This document shows positions 26,101-39,100 of a stretch of 64,000 nt of DNA, one piece after another (position 1 is the first letter of the stretch; each line of letters begins with the position of its first letter). The DNA comes from Fratercula arctica (taxonomy: Eukaryota; Chordata; Aves; Charadriiformes; Alcidae). The notes under the pieces were generated by a model, which was not told the origin of the DNA, did no database searches, and worked only from the letters and a program-made list of their open reading frames with translations. The stretch covers positions 115,523,757 through 115,587,756 of the forward strand of contig CANTUZ010000001.1 of assembly GCA_947846985.1 (NCBI GenBank). The letters run 5' to 3'. The translations under genes and the position numbers were made by a program.

Positions 26101-29100
26101 ATTTGGGATTCCAATGTAGATTTTCCCCAAATTTGATTTTCTAGATTCCTAGACTCAAGGTTTCTTTCTATATAACCAAGGCCCCAGGCACCACACAGAG
26201 AGCTCGATTTCTCTTTGATTTGTGTATTTCAGTCCCAGGGTTTTCATTTATCTACTTCTCAACATACATGCTGCTGCTTAGCAGTTCTTCACTGAATTGT
26301 CAATGACGGGAAGTATTAGTATAATATTACGGTTTATTCACAAATTTGCAATCAGCTTGCTGATGTGCACGTTAGAGGTTAATATTTCCCAAGACGTGTA
26401 GTATTTCCCAAACAAAGAAAAAAGTCAGCAATATTTCTTGACATATTAAGAACAATATGCGCAGGAGGTTTTGTGATAGTATCAATGAATATACTGGACT
26501 CCTCAAGGAAACCATGTGTGGTGTTGAAGTTAAAAAAAAAAGATAAAATAATGTTATCTCATGCTGCCTTACAAATATTTCAGAGAGACTTGGATTTGCA
26601 AGTCCTTTATGCCTAATTCTACTCATTTAAATAGTCCCTTTTCTAATAGGAATTAAGCAGCACAAACACAAAACTGTAACTGTTTCGGGAGTTTCTGAGC
26701 ATGGCACAGTACATACATTATTACTGAGGTGCTCAGATGCATAGACATAGGTCAGAATTTTGGACAGGAACAAAGTAGAACAGCTGTGAAAACTTCAAGT
26801 GATTTTGAGATTGATCTTTTAAATATATTTTTTCCGTATCTTCAGTATCATGACTTGGCATTTTTTATTCCAGTTTAATTACACAAGCTTTCATTTCTGA
26901 TTTTTCATACCAGATAATATGCCAAACTTTTCTGGAAGAGAGATGTACTTGGGAAATCTCTTGCAGGAAAGAAGGGTAAGAGACACTCATGTAGAATATT
27001 TAAAGAAACATACACACAAATAGATTTCACTGAATTGGCATTATATTATTTCACATATAAAATATGTACATATATTTTAGCTGTAATCCATTTTTTAACC
27101 TCATGTTTTTTCATCAACCAGTTTTGTTGGTTTTCCTTTCTAAAATTCAGCACATCTTTTTATACTGGCATATCCTTACTCATATTCCATTGAAAATTCC
27201 CCTCATTTTAACCTCATAAGTGTCTATAAATGGCTATTTAAAAGAAAATAATTTATATACTATTTAAATATCTTTGGTGACTTCAGCAGAGGGACTCAAT
27301 CTTTTTATAGCATGGACTGCCTCTTACTAGAGATGCTGCCTCATGGGCACCTTGCTTCCTCTTTATGACCACTGATGATTTCTACAGTAATTAGTTGTAC
27401 AGAGCAGAATAAGTAGAAAGCGTGTTTGGTGTGGTGGTGGTATAAGGGTCAGCATCAGGTGACCAGGCAGCTTTCTGTAAACCAGTTTGAAAACGTTTTT
27501 TCTGCCTGTAGAGGAAAAGGGAGGCTGTCCACTTCCAGGTAATAAGCCAAGGAAGTTTTGGAAGTACTATACACATACAGTGCATGCAGTTAAAAATTTT
27601 AAAAGCCAATGGAGTAGATCAATCCCATTAGCGTTATTGGGAGTTAGGTAATTAATTCTGTAGATTTGACAAATCTCAGACATTATGATACACATTGTAT
27701 TTACAATTCTTTATGTACATATAGACAAATATTTTATAACGTGCTCAGTGTATCCTGGTCCATAATCTGAGGAACTATATACAACCGTAGCACTCATGGA
27801 TAAGCAGTATGCACCACTAAATACAGTTTGTGGTGGTAGAAGTTATTTATGAGCTGTAAGTGCATGGAACTGTCTTATGCAACTCTTTTGGGTTTTGTTA
27901 GAGCTCCTTAGCACAATACAGACAGTTCTTCCTTTTTCATCTTATTGTAGGCTTTAGGGATTTTTTTTCTTTTTCAGTGCTGATTCATTTGTCTCTCCAG
28001 GAGATTTCAAGATCACTGTCCTACTAAGTGTTAGCCCAGCCCAACACATCTTTCCCTCACCCTCAAAAAATAATAATAGTACCATTATAAAAAGAAAAAA
28101 AAAGATGATTATATTTGCCATTTATTCAGGAAGGATCAATTACAATTGACGAACAAGGGTATTCTGGAAGAAAACTGTTTCACAGAATATAGTGCTCTTC
28201 AACCATGTGCAAATGCCGTTAAGTGAAATATCTCTAGTTTTAATACTTTTCCTAGAAGATGCAATGGAAGACAGACTTTTTATTATGATACTAACTTTTG
28301 TTACTCTAAAAGATGTGTTGGACTGGATTAGAAGTGAGACCTCCTTTCCACTCTCTGCCGGACATATTCCAAGATTGAGCCCATGATGGGTTAGCTACAG
28401 ATACCCTGTGTTCATAAGAGAAATTCTCAGCTGCCAGAATGTGTCTTATAGAACCATTCCATCAGCTGAGTTAAAATAGCTTAATACATGCCTCAGTTTG
28501 GAATGGGGCCTGCTGAAATTTAGCAACTGGTCTTCAATACAAGTTCAAGTATGTTCTATACTGCTTTACCTCGGTGGCTGATAGGGTCCCGTGGGGTCAT
28601 TCTAAGATGGAAATTGCTGTGGTTAATACAGTCTTACTAGGTACCTCCACAGTCCCAGCTACTCCACACAGTAAATCTCGACTGCATCTGAATAAAGGAC
28701 ATCTGTATGCACCTTTGGATCCTGTATGAATTTGCATTAAAAAAGAAATTAACAAAGCCCAGTATTAGGCTCATAATATAAAAAATGGGTCAAATGGATA
28801 GTCAGTCTTAAATTACAGAAAAATCGAAGTACTATAGTATATGAGTTCCATGTCAGTATAATCCAGCTAATACCTAGCACAAATTTGGACAATTATTGAA
28901 TTTATTGTTGAGTGCACTATTTGCAATTAAAGGATTGCCTTATGCTGAAGAGTCTTGGCTCATGTCTTAAAGCATAGCACGTGTCTAAGCTTTTATTGGA
29001 GAGACACTGAATTTACATTCATGGGAAACAAAAAGTGTAACTTTTGTTTAAGAAAAAACTAAATTACATCGTTCAATTCTCTTCGTTTCACCTCATGGAG

Positions 29101-32100
29101 TCCCATTGCTTCTCAGTAATTTAAATGTGCAAACACCTCATGAGCAAAATCTACTAAACCTTCTGCTGCTACTTGTTCAATTTTAACACCAGCATTATGG
29201 ACAAGATCCCTTCTTTTCCACGGGTTCAGCATACGGACTGGATACAATCAATGCATGAGATTCATCTGACCAAACACAGATGATTTCAGATGATTCACAT
29301 TCTACAAGGGCCCACATCTTCATTGATTAAAAGGGAACCTCGGATGACTAGCTCAAATGCAGGCCTCCAAAGTTAGGTGAGGAGAAGACTTCCTCCCCAT
29401 AGGTCTCAGGGCTCTGACTGACAAGTTGGGGATAGCTTGAGTAAGGATGACTGATATGGTTTCCATGCTAGATGACCACCCTGCTTGGCTGCACGGACAT
29501 CCACCTTGCTTCTCCCTCAACTTTGGAAGCACTGTGGTTGGCACATGATGGAGAGCTGGGACAGTGCACTTGTCAGCCAAGAGACACTAACCTGGTCCTG
29601 CTCAGCAGTCAAGGCCCTCACTTAAGCTGTGTTTTGGAGGCTTAAGTGATACATGAGTAGTGGTAACAGTACAGATGGATTTTATTCTAGATTTATGACA
29701 ATCAGATCTGTGAGAAAAATCTACGCATGGATATTATTTGTAAATAACTATTTCCTTATGTCTGCATTTTAATGCTTTTTTTTTTTTTTTTAGCTTGCAT
29801 ATCGTGCACACTTTATTTTGTGAACTTTCAATGAGTACTTTTAGTCGTGAAGCACTCTGCCATGTGGGCCACGTTCTAAAACACAGCCTACTAGATTTGC
29901 TTAAATTTCTTAAATTTAAACTCTTAACTGTACACTGCAATATGCAGGATAACTACAACAGAGTTACTTTTCATCTGAAGAAAGTACCCCCTGTAACAAA
30001 GAAAGTTACTCTAATTTCGTATATATATTTGTGGCCTGCACAGAATTAAGCTCACATTTGAAAAATAACCCCTGTTAGTTTTTTCTTTGTTTTTAAATGA
30101 AACAATTAGGAAAAAACCCAAACTAGACCAAAACAAGAGTAGGCTTGCAATCAGAGCATGAGCAAATAAAATGTTTCAATATGGGCAAAACGTAAATTTG
30201 ATCAAGATAACTAATATAAAAGTGTCATATTGCACCACAACAACAACAACAAAAACCCCAAGCTGTATAAACCCACAAAATCCTGGATTTACAATGTTTT
30301 TAATAAATGTCCTCACCCAATGAACCCCTTGTTCTTTCCTTTCTGGTTACCCAAACTCTTGTTTATATAAAAAATATATCTGATTCATAAATGTTTTAAT
30401 ATTATTATATTTTTTTCTATTGAAAATATATTTTCAGTAGTGTGATAAATTTGGAAATTAATTTCCATGAAATATGTCCAGGTTGTATGCACATAATATG
30501 CTGCTCTGCATCCACACTACCAGGAATGAAAAAGCATGTAAAGTAGAATTAAAAGTGCACATACATGGCTTGGATTAGTTATGAGTAATTTGCAAACCCC
30601 ATTAACAATTAACAGACTCCTACCTCCTCGGTAATGTATTTAATTGTGAGAGAGGCTCCTTCCATGGATGTCACGTTGCCAGCCACGGAAGCAATGACAG
30701 GCAAAATGGATAACAAAATGATAAAGGAAAATAAACTTTTAAATTACTCTGTCATGACAGTATTTTTTGAAAAGGCCTCAGGTAAGTATGATTTTCTTTC
30801 CATAAGCGAACCTTTACCAAACAATTATTCAGATGTGGAATTGGGGCAGAGTTTTTCAAATAACAGTCACAGAAAAGAAAAAATGCTTTTTTTCCTCACC
30901 AAAGGCCTGTGATCGTGCAAAATGCATGTGCTTGTACAGTCCTACTGAGTTCAGTGGGACTCCCCATGCTGGCAAAATTACCTTTGTAGCTAGAATAGGA
31001 CTGAAGCTGCCCCGTCTTTAAACAAACTCATCAAATTGGCATTGTAGAACACCGGTGAATCCTGATCTTTAGAAAACTTGTTCCTCAGTTAAGTCTGTTT
31101 ATTTTTTTTAATGAAAGGAAGGAAAATTTACTTATTGCACTACTGTTATCCCACTGAAATTAACACAGTTATTCCAACATAAAGTGACAACAGCGATTCG
31201 GGCCTAGTGTGTCTTACTCTGAACTGGTTGGAAGCATAATCTTCTCTGAGTTGCTTTCTGATTTTCCTCCTTTGCCACTGATATACAATGGCAGCCTTTT
31301 CCAAGAATTAGGAAATACATTTTGTTTTACAAGCTGTAAATGAAGCAGTAAATATCATTATGATTACATAAAGTGGTTAGTTAATTTTGATATACACATA
31401 TATATTATATTAATTACCCAAATGCACGTTTTAACGGAAGAGTTGTAATGCTTGAGTATATTGGAATGCCACGTAACTCAAAAACGTCCTCCAAACTAAA
31501 ATCAAGAGAAGCATCTGCACCCAGTTTACATGTGACATGCACGTAGATCTGCGTGTGACCTCCCCAGCATGCAGACATGCGCTCCTTGCCCTCTTCCCAG
31601 TAGCGCATATCCCATGCAAAAGTTTGGAAATGTAGCCCAGCAAAAGTCTGGAAATGTAGTCTGTGTAAGTTGTCTGAATAAAACATGAAAGCTGTAAGTC
31701 TTAAGAGAGGTACAAACATTATGTTAGGCCTTTGCAGCCATTTTCTTGCATGTAAATATGGCTATTGAAGAGTTCTAAAGGTAACTGACTTCGATGTCAT
31801 TTACATATCTATACTAAATGAAGATCTAGCCCGTAGTAACCAGAGCTCCATTTCCACAGAGTCTGCTTTTTACTTCTAAAAGCAGTTAGAAGTCGACTCA
31901 AGGCAACATATTATTACACTGCTGTCCTACATCTCCTTTTCTGCCTATGTACAAGGTAACTGAATACTGCAGCATGTAACTTCCAGCATGCGTTGGTGGT
32001 TGTACCACTGCCCTTAACTGGAGGATGATATGGCTGGCATGCTCCCATGGGAATAAGCATGTCGCCCCACTGATGGCTGTCCCTCTCAGGTCTACTACCA

Positions 32101-33037
32101 CTGGTGGAAATTATGCTTAGTTCAAGCAGCGGAGGCCTGCATTTTCCGAACAGAAAGCTTTCTGAAGTCTGCATGGCCAAAATACAGCTGACAACCATGT
32201 TTTACACATGGTTAAGGAAACATTACAATCAGTTTTCCAGTGATATTTTGCCACGTAGTAGAAGCAAATGCTGAGTATTACTAAAAACCAGAAGGTTTAG
32301 GGTAGTGAAGAATCACAAGGATGAACAAATTTTCCAACCTAATCTAAAATTTAAAGCATAAAAAGTGTCGAGTGCTAAAGTAATTAAAAATCAAGGACCT
32401 TAAGATTTCAAACTCTCACTATCCTCCCAATTATTCACACAATGAAAACTCGCTACATGAAATCATCAATCATTTCTGCAAACAATACTAATGTTTAGAG
32501 GCACCAGCTTACCAGCATTCAAACTATCATAAAGTAATATGATGATAGGATCCATACATTTGCATTTAATTAAGAGATAAAATAAATATTTATGTCAAAC
32601 TTCTTTTTGATTGCACATTTGGTATTGGAAGTTACATGGTCACAGAACATGAAAGAAGTCAAATACTTTTTGATCTACCAGCAAACTCTAAATACATCGA
32701 TAAAGAAGCCACACCAGGCCAAATAGATTACTACTTTCAAGTAAGTTCATGAAAGTTTCCCAAATACTGTTATACAAAGTTACACATCCATGCTGAGTTA
32801 TTCATCAATGTGTAGCAAGAGTCTTGCAGTAGGCCAGGATTTTATCGGCAGATAACTGGCGGAGGAGCTATGCAGTGTGATTAAAAATTTCAGTTTGGAA
32901 GCATTAACATAGAAGTACTTTTATAGTTTGAAGAGGAGACTGCAGTTCTTGAAGTTGGGAAGAGCAGAAGGGAAGAATGAGAATATCTTTCCATTTTAGA
33001 AATGCTGAGGCACAAAACACAGTTGATTCTAGTACTT
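23172..33037. other. Intergenic DNA and EPHA6 3' UTR
   Basis: Nearly 10 kb of AT-rich sequence with only short, unsupported open frames. The right end adjoining 33037 must be EPHA6 3' UTR on the minus strand. No AATAAA lies close to the stop codon on that strand; an ATTAAA variant occurs at 32570-32565. Simple A-, T- and CAA-type tracts occur, for example at 30235-30260. No transposon is recognised with confidence. Confidence 0.55.
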
Positions 33038-33152
33038 TCATACGTGAAATCCTTTCTCCTGTATGTGCATCATGTGTAACCGCAAAGTCTGTAAACTGCT
33101 GACTATTCGTCTCTGGTGTCCAATGAGTACAACTCCAATTCTTCTAATGTCA
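33038..33152 (-). CDS. EPHA6: EPHA6 last coding exon (SAM end and C-terminal tail)
   Basis: This exon completes Asp and encodes [20 protein letters not shown], then [17 protein letters not shown] and TGA at 33040-33038. The SAM domain finishes with the long C-terminal helix. The last residues FHV form a hydrophobic-x-hydrophobic PDZ-ligand pattern. The acceptor is TCTTACAG. The 3' UTR continues to lower coordinates. Confidence 0.96.
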
Positions 33153-36100
33153 CTGTAAGATAAAAAGTTTTATCTTGGATGCAAGTATAATAAAGCCTCT
33201 TGCACACAAAAGACTAAATATACGATGAATTGCTCTACTTCAGGACAGCTTACCTTCCTGACTGGGACATACAAGAAAGCTACAAATGTTCAAGTTTTCC
33301 GCACCTGTCAATTCCAAATTTTTAAAGACAGCCATTTAAGGAAAAAAAAAAAAAAAAAAATAAATCTTAAAGCCATGGTATTTGTTGTGATACAGTCAAG
33401 TCATTTTTCCAAATCTTGAGGAAGAACCTAAGAAGTGGGTTCTAACAGCCCAGTTCTAGTAACGTGTTAGTAGCAAATATTTCCCACTCAACTCATACTT
33501 GCAAAGGAATAGGGCTGATACACTTGCAGTCCTGAGACTGAAATAACAGGCTGTGCTTCTGATGATTTGGGGAATGGTGGTGAGAGATGGTCTAAAGATC
33601 AGAACAGCAGTGAATATTCCAGCTTGACCCAGATTTCCCTCCTGGTTTCCCTTCATCTCATTTAGACCCGCACCCCAGAGCGGGTAGCTCACCTGCAGAG
33701 CCTGAATTTTTGGCAGGAATGATGTTAACAGCCCTCAGCATCCAGCAGAATCCACTAGTTCAGTTGTTCTCTAAACATCACCAACTGCAATACGCTGAGA
33801 AAGATCACAGGGGTGGCGAGGGCAGGAAACTTCAGATAAGCCCTGTCAATTGTGCAAATTCCACGCTGGGACACAGCATAGACATCACCTGTTTAGATAC
33901 CCTAAAAAATTATTTAACGATATAGCTAGTAAAGGAGCCCATCGGATGAGGCATGACCTTTCTGAGTTTCAGATTTGCAGTTCAAGATACCCATCTCTGT
34001 ATCCTCCAGATGAAGAGCCACTGGATAGCAGCAACTATTATGTACTTGGGCTTAACATCCACCTAGGGGACGATACACAGCGCTTAAGGTCAGCAGGGAC
34101 TATGCAAAAATACTGAGCATCTTAGAAGCTAAAAATAGCTAAAAGAATCAACCTTTACAGGGGGGACTGGTATTAGACATGCAGGAACAATGCATAGCCT
34201 TTATCAAGGAAGGCCTGATAAAGCTCAGAAGGAAGCCATCAGGCCTAGGGTAATGGAGGTTATTTGAAGAAAGAAGAAATCTTTCAAAAAGCTGAAGTGG
34301 TATCTAAAGACAGGAAGTAGAAAGGATGATAACCTTAGGCAGATTATCTGTAAAAGCACAGTAAGGCAGGCTAAAAAAAAACCTCGGGGAACAACCAGAA
34401 AAAGACAACGAATAATAAAACTCATAATAAATTGTTTTGCAAGCTCACGGGGGTACAAGAAGCCTGCCAGATTGTCTGTAGAGTCTAATGATGATTTGGG
34501 TATAAAAGAGCACTGAAAGACTGGCCACTGGCAGAAGACTAAACCAATTATTTGAGTTGATATTCACTGTGTAAGAAATTGAAGTGACTTCCATGCCAGA
34601 ACCTTTATGGAGTACTTGTCAGAGGATCTGTCTGAAGTTGAAGTGACTGCAGGAGAGGTTATAGGACAAACTGAAAAAGCAAGCCACAACCCACCTCCAG
34701 AACAAGACTATATTTAGCCAAGAGTTTTAAAAGAATTCAGGGATGAAGTAGTGGAATTGCTAACAGGAATGTGAGAGAAGAAGGTTTCAGCTCTGCTCCA
34801 CTTAGTTAAAAATTTGCTGGTGCCTGAAGCATGGAAAGTGGTGCCAGGCAAAATGAGAACTTTCCAGGGGAGATCTGGGGAACTACAGACCTGTGAGCCT
34901 GAAATCATTACAGGACATAACAGAAAATACAGTAAAGTACAGAATTATTGTATGCTTGGATAAATGATCTACTTGAATCACTATGGCTTTTGCAAAGAGA
35001 AGTCCTATTTTATAAAATTATTTGTTTCCAGTGGAGGAGTCAGCATACATATGGATGAAGGCCATTTGATACACCCTACTTGGATTTCCAAAAGCTTTAG
35101 AGAAGCTTCCTCATCAAAGCTTAATAAGGAAAATAAGGAGCTATGGCATAAGAAGGTGTCTACATAAGTAAATAGCTGGTTTAAAGACAGGAGGTTAGGA
35201 ATAAATTGTCAGGTTTTACAACGTAGTGATCAATGGAAACCTGCAGGGACCTATGCTAGCATAATGTCGAACATTACTGTTCAGCAAATCAGTAAATGGG
35301 CTGGAAAAACAGGTGAGCACAGAGGTGAAAAAGTCAGTTGGTGAGACTGAATTGTTCAAGGTAGTAAGGAAGAGGGCCAGCTGAGAAGAGTTTTAGAAGG
35401 ATCTTATAGTGACTATGCCATAAAGCAGCAGATGAAATTCAATGTAGGTGAAGTGATACACACGGGATAAAACCAGTCCTAACTTCACATGTAAAATTAC
35501 CGAGTCATAACTGACCGTTGCCATTATGAATAGAGATAGTCCCAGCATCAAATAAAAGATTAGGAATTAATGGGAAGGGAATAAAGAACAAAATAGATTG
35601 TATCATTATGCTACCATATTAATCTACAGTTTGCCCAATTCCTTATATACTGGTTGCAGTGCTTTCGTTTAAAAAATGACAGAGGGGAGTCAGAGATGGC
35701 TGAAGAAGGGCAGCAAGACGTGGAACAACTCCCACATGAGGACTGACATGGGCTTGATGATTTTCACAGCAAAGTAAAAAAAGATTTTTGCCACTGATTT
35801 CAGCGGTCTAGGTCAAAACTGCTTCCCCAAGAATCATTTAAGGATGTTCTCTGCCTGACCTTTGGCGGTGTTTGGTATGGTCACAGAATGAAACTGTCAG
35901 TTGGAATCATAGAATGTGTTGGATTGGAAGGGACCTTTAAAGGTCATCTAGTCCAACCCCCCTGCAGTAAGCGGGGACATCTTTAACTGGATCAGATTGT
36001 TCTTGGTCTGTTAATCACGCCTTTCTCCTGCATCATTTTGGTAAGAAATTGTATTTGTCTCTTATTAGCTTAGGTAGGAAAGGAAATGAAAGCACTGTTG

Positions 36101-39100
36101 CATACATCACAATAATTTCATCTCTGCAGCATCCAAAGAAATTCAGATTGATTAGTCATTGTAGGGATAATAGATTACATACTTACTCAATACTCATTCT
36201 TGAAACCATATCCAAAGTAGTGAAACCTGCTGCCATGAAGTTATTTTTATACTGACCCATTTTTATGGAGTCCAGCCAGTCACTGACTGAAACAAACAAA
36301 GGATATTCTGGAACTTCACCAGGTGAATCTGGCATTCTGTAAAAACAAAATGCAAAGGTTACTAAAGCAGTACAAAATATGACACTTGATTTACTCTGGT
36401 AGATATTGTTGTTATGAAAAGACAGAAAGAATAAGAGAGGAGCCTGAGCTGTAAAGGTCAGATCTTAACCAAGGATCTCTTTAACCTGTTGTCTAAAACT
36501 TACAAGTCATGTCAGTCTGCCAAGTTGTACAACTTAAACAATACATTTTTTTAAAGCACTGCAGCTCGGTAACCAACCGAAGAATAGACCTCTCCCACTA
36601 CACTTATTTCTTGTTCCCACAGTGTGTTTCTTCACGGATCTTATGTGTTCAGGATTATAATAATTTACAAATACAGTAGTCAAAGTAGACAAATAGAGTT
36701 TAACATGAGATACAATTTAAAAATATTAAAACACTGTGAGAGAATTTTTACATTTTTCTACAAAAAAACCCCAAACCAAATGGCTCCTTATTGCTATACC
36801 ATTATGAAATGGCAATGCTTAATTACAGTGTTCAAAATCCAAAACTAACCCTAAAAGAAGCAAAAAGAATAAAATTTTGTATCTTTGCTTTTACACAGAA
36901 TTATATGTTGTAGCAAATAGAAATGAAGGAGCTAATTTAGTCACATTTCTGTTTCAGTTCCTTCCCCTAATATTATCACAACTGAAACAGAAAGATTCCA
37001 GTTTTGGGGCACATATTTCAAGTCTTCTGTTGTGTACGACACTGGTGAGGGCTCACAACTTCCATTGACTTTGCACATTTTGTAGAGGAGCTGTAGGAAC
37101 AGAATGCAGAAAAAGCACACTGCTGTTTATAAAAGCTTTATGATAGCTATAGGAGAAAGATGTAATTCATTTAAAATGAAAATTTAGACAGCAAAAGCCA
37201 GCCGACATAAACTGATGGAACACGACACGACTTACGTAGAATGTAGGAAGCAACACACCCTAGAATCTCAACATACTGCGCTTCAGATACATTAAACACA
37301 CTGATTTTCATTCATATTATCAAAACTACAGAGAGAAAAACTGAAGGACAGGAGAACACTAAGTACAAGCCTCAATTAAAGACCTCCCAAGGTCTCTTCC
37401 AACCTGAATTACTCTATGATTGTATGATTCTATAGAGTAACTGCTGACCTCGTAAATTAACAGTAACACGATAATCATTCCAATTGACTGCTTCGAGCAG
37501 TCCCAAATGAAGGGAAAAACTTTCCCAAGCAAGTGAGATCTATTAGAGCTCAACTGCAAGAAAACAGGCATAAATTTTTGGATCTTAAGTAACGTTTTAA
37601 AATAAGAATAGATAAAAATGCATTAGTCTGATGCAAGCAGCAGGTAGCAAGTCATATATATATTTATATACACATACACATGGAGACCACTAATGGCCAC
37701 TAGCACATGGGCATTAAATCCCATAAGTTCCAGTAGTTTGTGGTAGATGAAATAGCTGTAGCCCTAACTCTATGTTTTCCTAGTAACTTCTCCATTCAGC
37801 CTTTCCCACAGCAAGATACCAGCTTCAGTCTTTGCCTTGTTACTCAGCCTTTCTCTAAACCATATCAAAAATCTCCTAACTCACTGATGCTCTCAGCAAG
37901 ACCCACCCAGGCACTGAGAACCCCTTATAAACCCAGAGGGGTCTCCATGAAAGCACCTTTATCTTAAGGTGAATTTCAGCTAATGAAGGGAGTGAGGCCA
38001 CCTGGACCTTCACTGATTTCAGCTGATATCCAGGGACAGCTTGGATCGATAGGCTTACAAAAATTGACAAATTCCTCCACCACAGCCTTGCCTCTCCTGT
38101 GGCTGCATTCATTTCTGTAATGTTATTAATGAAAAAAACACTGGGCAACACCATCAGGAATTTGTTGTGGAATGGTGGTAGCATAATCTCTTACTTGGTC
38201 ACTGTTGCCATTCTTCTGCAGATAAATAAAGATTTAGCAAGTGAAGACACAACTACTTTATGCAGGAAATTACTCCAAGGCAGTTCAGAAATTGCTTGAG
38301 CACTGTCAGACGGAGAGACAGGCTCTTGAATAGAGAAAAAAATTGCAAAGAGAAAAAAAGCACCCAGGAGAAGTACCAAAAAAAAAAAATGAACAAAGAG
38401 ATTCACACAGATTAAGGACAGACAGTGCACAAACAGAGCTCAGACAAACAAAAAAAAAAAAAGAAAAATGCCTAATATAATCTGCATGAATTAAGAAAAA
38501 AATCCTTATACAACAGTTTATTAACAATAAAGCAAATCTTAAAAGGGACTTGAAGTTATTTGAACCCCGATAGCTTTGAGAATTCAGAACTTTGCAGCTC
38601 TCACACACTCCTACTGTATCGCCCTAAAATATCTAATGATAGCTACCATGTGTTACACCAAAAAAAGTACCAAAAAGCCTTACACAAGTACGTCCTCCAC
38701 TAGGGTATGAAGGGTGCTCGGATTGCGGATCAGTTTGTCTAGGAAGTTGACAATGTCACTGAATTTTGGACGGTGGTTCCTCTCCTTTTGCCAGCAGTGA
38801 AGCATTAGTTGGTGAAGAGAAGCTGGGCAGCCCATGGGGGCTGGAAGCCTGTAGCCTTCTTCGATAGACAGTATAACCTAAAGAAATACAATGCGTATGA
38901 TTACTGAGCATTAGAGTTAAATGCTGAAAGGACAGTGTAAATTTGACAATTAGAAACCAGTGATAACAATTAATGGCACAGCCACCCTCACTTTATGCAT
39001 TGCTGGGGCTTCATTCAGGGAATCGTGACAGGCAGGAGTGTGACCAGCGGAGATGCGAAGTATTTTGTAGACATATGGAACACAGTAGGCACTTTTTTAG

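Noticed and set aside
33850..34116. Plus-strand 88-codon open frame resembling ordinary protein composition
   Set aside because: No recognised family, antisense within an EPHA6 intron, and adjacent to a decayed LINE; probably chance.
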